Positions 6,040 to 7,554 of a stretch of 7,554 nt of DNA are shown in pieces. Position numbers and translations under genes: made by a program. Position 1 is the first letter of the stretch. Each line of letters begins with the position of its first letter. The DNA comes from an uncultured Eubacteriales bacterium (lineage in GTDB: Bacteria; Bacillota; Clostridia; Oscillospirales; Acutalibacteraceae): the NCBI GenBank assembly GCA_900321195.1, contig ONVG01000120.1, positions 1 through 7,554 on the forward strand, in the 5' to 3' direction. The notes beneath the pieces are model-generated. The model was given only the letters and a program-made list of their open reading frames with translations, had not been told where the DNA came from and did not search any database.

Positions 6040-6537
6040 ATGGCAGGTTTTATGGGAAAATTCAAGAATATGCTCAAACAGCCCGATGAGGACATGGAAG
6101 AGTATGAGGATGATTACACAGAATATGAAATGGAGCAGGCAGAGCAGGATGATGCGCCCGCAGAGGAAGAATCATATGATGAGCGACCTGTTCAGCAGCA
6201 GGCTGCAGCCGGCAGTAACGGTGACAGCGGCAATGTTATAAATATACACGATACTTCAAAAGTAAACTTCGTTCTTTTCAAGCCTGAAAATTTTGATAAG
6301 GATATAACATCAATGGCTGATGAGTTCATAAAAAGGAGTACTATAATACTCAATATGGAGCAGACCAACAAGGATGTCGCAAAGCGTATAATAGACTTCC
6401 TCAGCGGTGTTGCATATGCACATAACGGAAAAATAAGCAGAATATCGGAAGATACATATATAGTAATGCCGAGCAATGTAAAGCTTTCGGGCGACGATGC
6501 GATGAATGAAGTCGAGAGCGATAATATCTATTTCTGA
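6040..6537 (+). CDS. sepF: Cell division protein SepF
   Basis: 165-residue SepF, the cytoplasmic protein that polymerises into arcs or rings, binds the FtsZ C-terminus and anchors it to the membrane. The N-terminal M-A-G-F-M-G-K-F-K-N-M-L-K fits the amphipathic membrane-binding helix. An acidic, low-complexity linker (about 15-63) follows, rich in Glu, Asp, Tyr and Gln. The folded SepF domain (about 74-155) includes A-K-R-I-I-D-F-L-S-G (114-123), Y-A-H-N-G (126-130) and P-S-N-V (144-147), closely like Bacillus. The ATG at 6040 is chosen because GGGAGGA (6024-6030) lies 9 nt before it. An in-frame TTG at 6022 would put that ribosome site inside the gene and prepend six residues to the amphipathic helix. 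It sits 20 bp after yggS. Loss of ylmG/ylmH downstream is noted under findings. Confidence 0.95.
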   Translation: MAGFMGKFKNMLKQPDEDMEEYEDDYTEYEMEQAEQDDAPAEEESYDERPVQQQAAAGSNGDSGNVINIHDTSKVNFVLFKPENFDKDITSMADEFIKRSTIILNMEQTNKDVAKRIIDFLSGVAYAHNGKISRISEDTYIVMPSNVKLSGDDAMNEVESDNIYF

Positions 6538-6608
6538 TGATATATTCACGGCATAAACATAAAGCTGCTTTACAGCAAAAACAAAACCTATAGAGAGGGT
6601 GTAAATAA
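6538..6608 (+). other. sepF-divIVA intergenic gap
   Basis: These 71 bp hold the divIVA ribosome site GAGGGTG (6595-6601, 7 nt before the ATG) and a weak 4-bp hairpin, GCTG-CTTTA-CAGC (6564-6576), with no T-tract. I see no promoter with acceptable spacing and no terminator, so divIVA is probably cotranscribed with sepF. Confidence 0.6.
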
Positions 6609-7436
6609 ATGCTTACGTTGAATGAAATAGAAAAGATAAGCTTTCGCAGGTCGGGACTCAGCGGCGGCTATAGGATAGAAGAAGTTGACAGCTTTGTTGA
6701 AGGAGTTACGGAAACCGTAAAAACACTCGAACAGACAAACAAGGAGCTTGAAGCACGTATTGAGCAGCTCAATTCAAGACTTATCCGATATGAAGAAAAT
6801 GCCGCAAGCGTTCAGGATGCGATAATCACGGCTGAGATAACAGCCAAAAAGCTCATTCGTGATGCAAACGAGAACGCAGAAAAAACTGTCCGTGACGCGA
6901 ACGAACAGGCTGAGAGAACTGTTTTCAACGCAAATCAGAGCGCAGAAAAAACTATAAACGAAGCTAACGCTCAGGCAGAAAAAACTCTTGCAGAGGCTGA
7001 TGAAAGCGCAGAAAAAACAATAAGCGATGCGCACGAAAGGGCAGAACAGATACTTGAAGAGGCAACAGAAAGCTCCGACAAGACTATAATAGATGCATAC
7101 GAAAAGGCCGATGCTATAATAGGTGATGCAAACGACAAGGCAGCCGCAATAGAAAACGATGCATATGAAAGAGGCTCGTCATTTATCTATCAGTCGGAAA
7201 TGAAGGCTGAAACTATACTCAACAGCGCGCTGAGAAGATCGGCAAGCAGTATAGAGGAAAACAACAGGATAATCGAGCAGCAGAAAACGCTTATCGTTCA
7301 GATACAGTCCGAAGTCAGCCGTTTCAGAGATGCTCTTATCGATTCGTACAGAACTCACCTCAAGGTAATAAACTCTTTGCCGCGTGAGGAAGAATTCAAA
7401 ACTTATCAGTCAAAGCTTCATCATATCCTGCCATAG
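6609..7436 (+). CDS. divIVA: DivIVA-family protein with extended hendecad-repeat coiled coil
   Basis: 275-residue DivIVA-type scaffold. DivIVA binds negatively curved membrane at septa and poles and recruits division, growth or sporulation partners. The N-terminal domain is typical: M-L-T-L-N-E-I-E, F-R-R-S-G-L-S-G-G-Y-R, then E-E-V-D-S-F-V-E-G-V (24-33), leading into a first coiled coil to about 70. From about residue 75 to 217 the chain is an almost unbroken series of 11-residue units, most regular at 86-184, with consensus A-N-E-x-A-E-K-T-I-x-D/E. A C-terminal coiled coil (about 218-250) and a short tail follow. It is longer than Bacillus DivIVA (about 165 residues), with the extra length largely in the repeats. 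The start has GAGGGTG 7 nt upstream. Four copies of GCAGAAAAAAC occur at 33- or 66-bp spacing. A minus-strand frame overlaps the last 41 bases. Confidence 0.92.
   Translation: MLTLNEIEKISFRRSGLSGGYRIEEVDSFVEGVTETVKTLEQTNKELEARIEQLNSRLIRYEENAASVQDAIITAEITAKKLIRDANENAEKTVRDANEQAERTVFNANQSAEKTINEANAQAEKTLAEADESAEKTISDAHERAEQILEEATESSDKTIIDAYEKADAIIGDANDKAAAIENDAYERGSSFIYQSEMKAETILNSALRRSASSIEENNRIIEQQKTLIVQIQSEVSRFRDALIDSYRTHLKVINSLPREEEFKTYQSKLHHILP
6864..7160 (+). repeat. Degenerate 33-bp tandem repeat in divIVA (nine 11-residue units)
   Basis: Nine consecutive 33-base units encode residues 86-184, each beginning with an Ala codon; weaker units extend the pattern on both sides (residues 75-85 and 185-217). 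The most similar units share GCAGAAAAAAC at 6876, 6942, 6975 and 7008. Spacings are multiples of 33, so copies probably arose by in-frame duplication. Eleven-residue periodicity favours a nearly straight or slightly right-handed coiled coil rather than the usual left-handed heptad coil. The repeat is visible directly; its length variation between strains is a prediction. Confidence 0.85.
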
Positions 7437-7554
7437 CATAGAATTGCGTATCTTCAAACGGCACCAATATATAATCACTAAGAACTGATTTGTGATGCCT
7501 TTCCTTAATTCCGTATGCAGTAAAGACTATATTTCCAAAATAGTTTGTTTCTGT
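7396..7554 (-). CDS. Possible C-terminal end of a convergent gene, cut by window edge
   Basis: On the minus strand an open frame enters from the right edge and runs 52 codons to a TGA at 7398-7396, inside divIVA. The sequence is plausible for a real protein, with alternating hydrophobic stretches such as Y-F-G-N-I-V-F-T-A-Y-G-I, D-Y-I-L-V-P-F and Q-F-Y-A-M-A-G-Y-D, and ends D-K-F. I do not recognise a family. The 118 bases beyond divIVA hold no convincing plus-strand gene or terminator, which makes a convergent gene reasonable. An open frame this short can occur by chance, and the last 13 codons are antisense to divIVA, so confidence is modest. Its start is outside the window. Confidence 0.4.
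   Translation of the reverse strand, partial: TETNYFGNIVFTAYGIKERHHKSVLSDYILVPFEDTQFYAMAGYDEALTDKF

Noticed and set aside
6876..7018. A-rich runs (GCAGAAAAAAC) in divIVA as programmed -1 frameshift sites.
   Set aside because: The A6C run is out of register with the reading frame for a slippery heptamer (codons are GAA AAA AC-), and the frame continues normally to a sensible C-terminus.
7460..7499. Inverted repeat ATCAC/GTGAT downstream of divIVA as a terminator.
   Set aside because: The stem is five A/T-rich pairs with a 13-nt loop and only a broken T-tract, too weak to call.

Overview
The window looks like chromosomal core sequence from a low-to-medium GC Clostridia bacterium, most probably a Ruminococcus-like member of the Oscillospiraceae. 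This rests on the gene content (YunB sporulation protein, Ogg-type glycosylase, yggS-sepF-divIVA cluster), strong GGAGG-type ribosome binding sites, and heavy use of ATA, AGA/AGG and CTT codons. Species assignment is an inference from composition and gene order, not from a database match.

Layout. Left of about 1141, two genes run leftwards: yunB (506-1141), then the N-terminal 146 codons of an 8-oxoguanine DNA glycosylase (start at 438, cut by the left edge). A 297-bp divergent intergenic region (1142-1438) follows. It holds a good sigma-A promoter pointing right, and a roughly 145-nt leader that encodes a 26-residue peptide with its own Shine-Dalgarno and a stem-loop overlapping the end of that peptide. 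From 1439 to 7436 all genes point right with very small gaps or overlaps, as in one operon: corA (Mg2+/Co2+ channel), a uridine phosphorylase-type gene broken by an internal deletion, miaA, a one-TM HlyD-like adaptor protein, yggS, sepF and divIVA. A near-consensus promoter inside the 3' end of yggS could drive sepF-divIVA separately. At the right edge an open frame on the minus strand converges on divIVA and overlaps its last 41 bases.

How the genes fit together. The right half is the Gram-positive division/growth neighbourhood: SepF (FtsZ anchor) and DivIVA (curvature-sensing scaffold) next to the PLP-homeostasis protein YggS. The ylmG and ylmH genes that often sit between sepF and divIVA in Firmicutes are absent, and an adaptor-like membrane protein without a partner transporter sits just upstream. 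DivIVA carries a long run of 11-residue repeats.

The observation I would follow first is the corA leader. A short ORF beginning Met-Gly-Pro-Asp-Pro lies upstream of a Mg2+ channel gene, and the 3' arm of its stem-loop could alternatively pair with the corA ribosome binding site. The peptide start resembles the Glu-Pro-Asp-Pro start of enterobacterial MgtL, the Mg2+-sensing leader peptide of mgtA. This is a hypothesis from sequence only.
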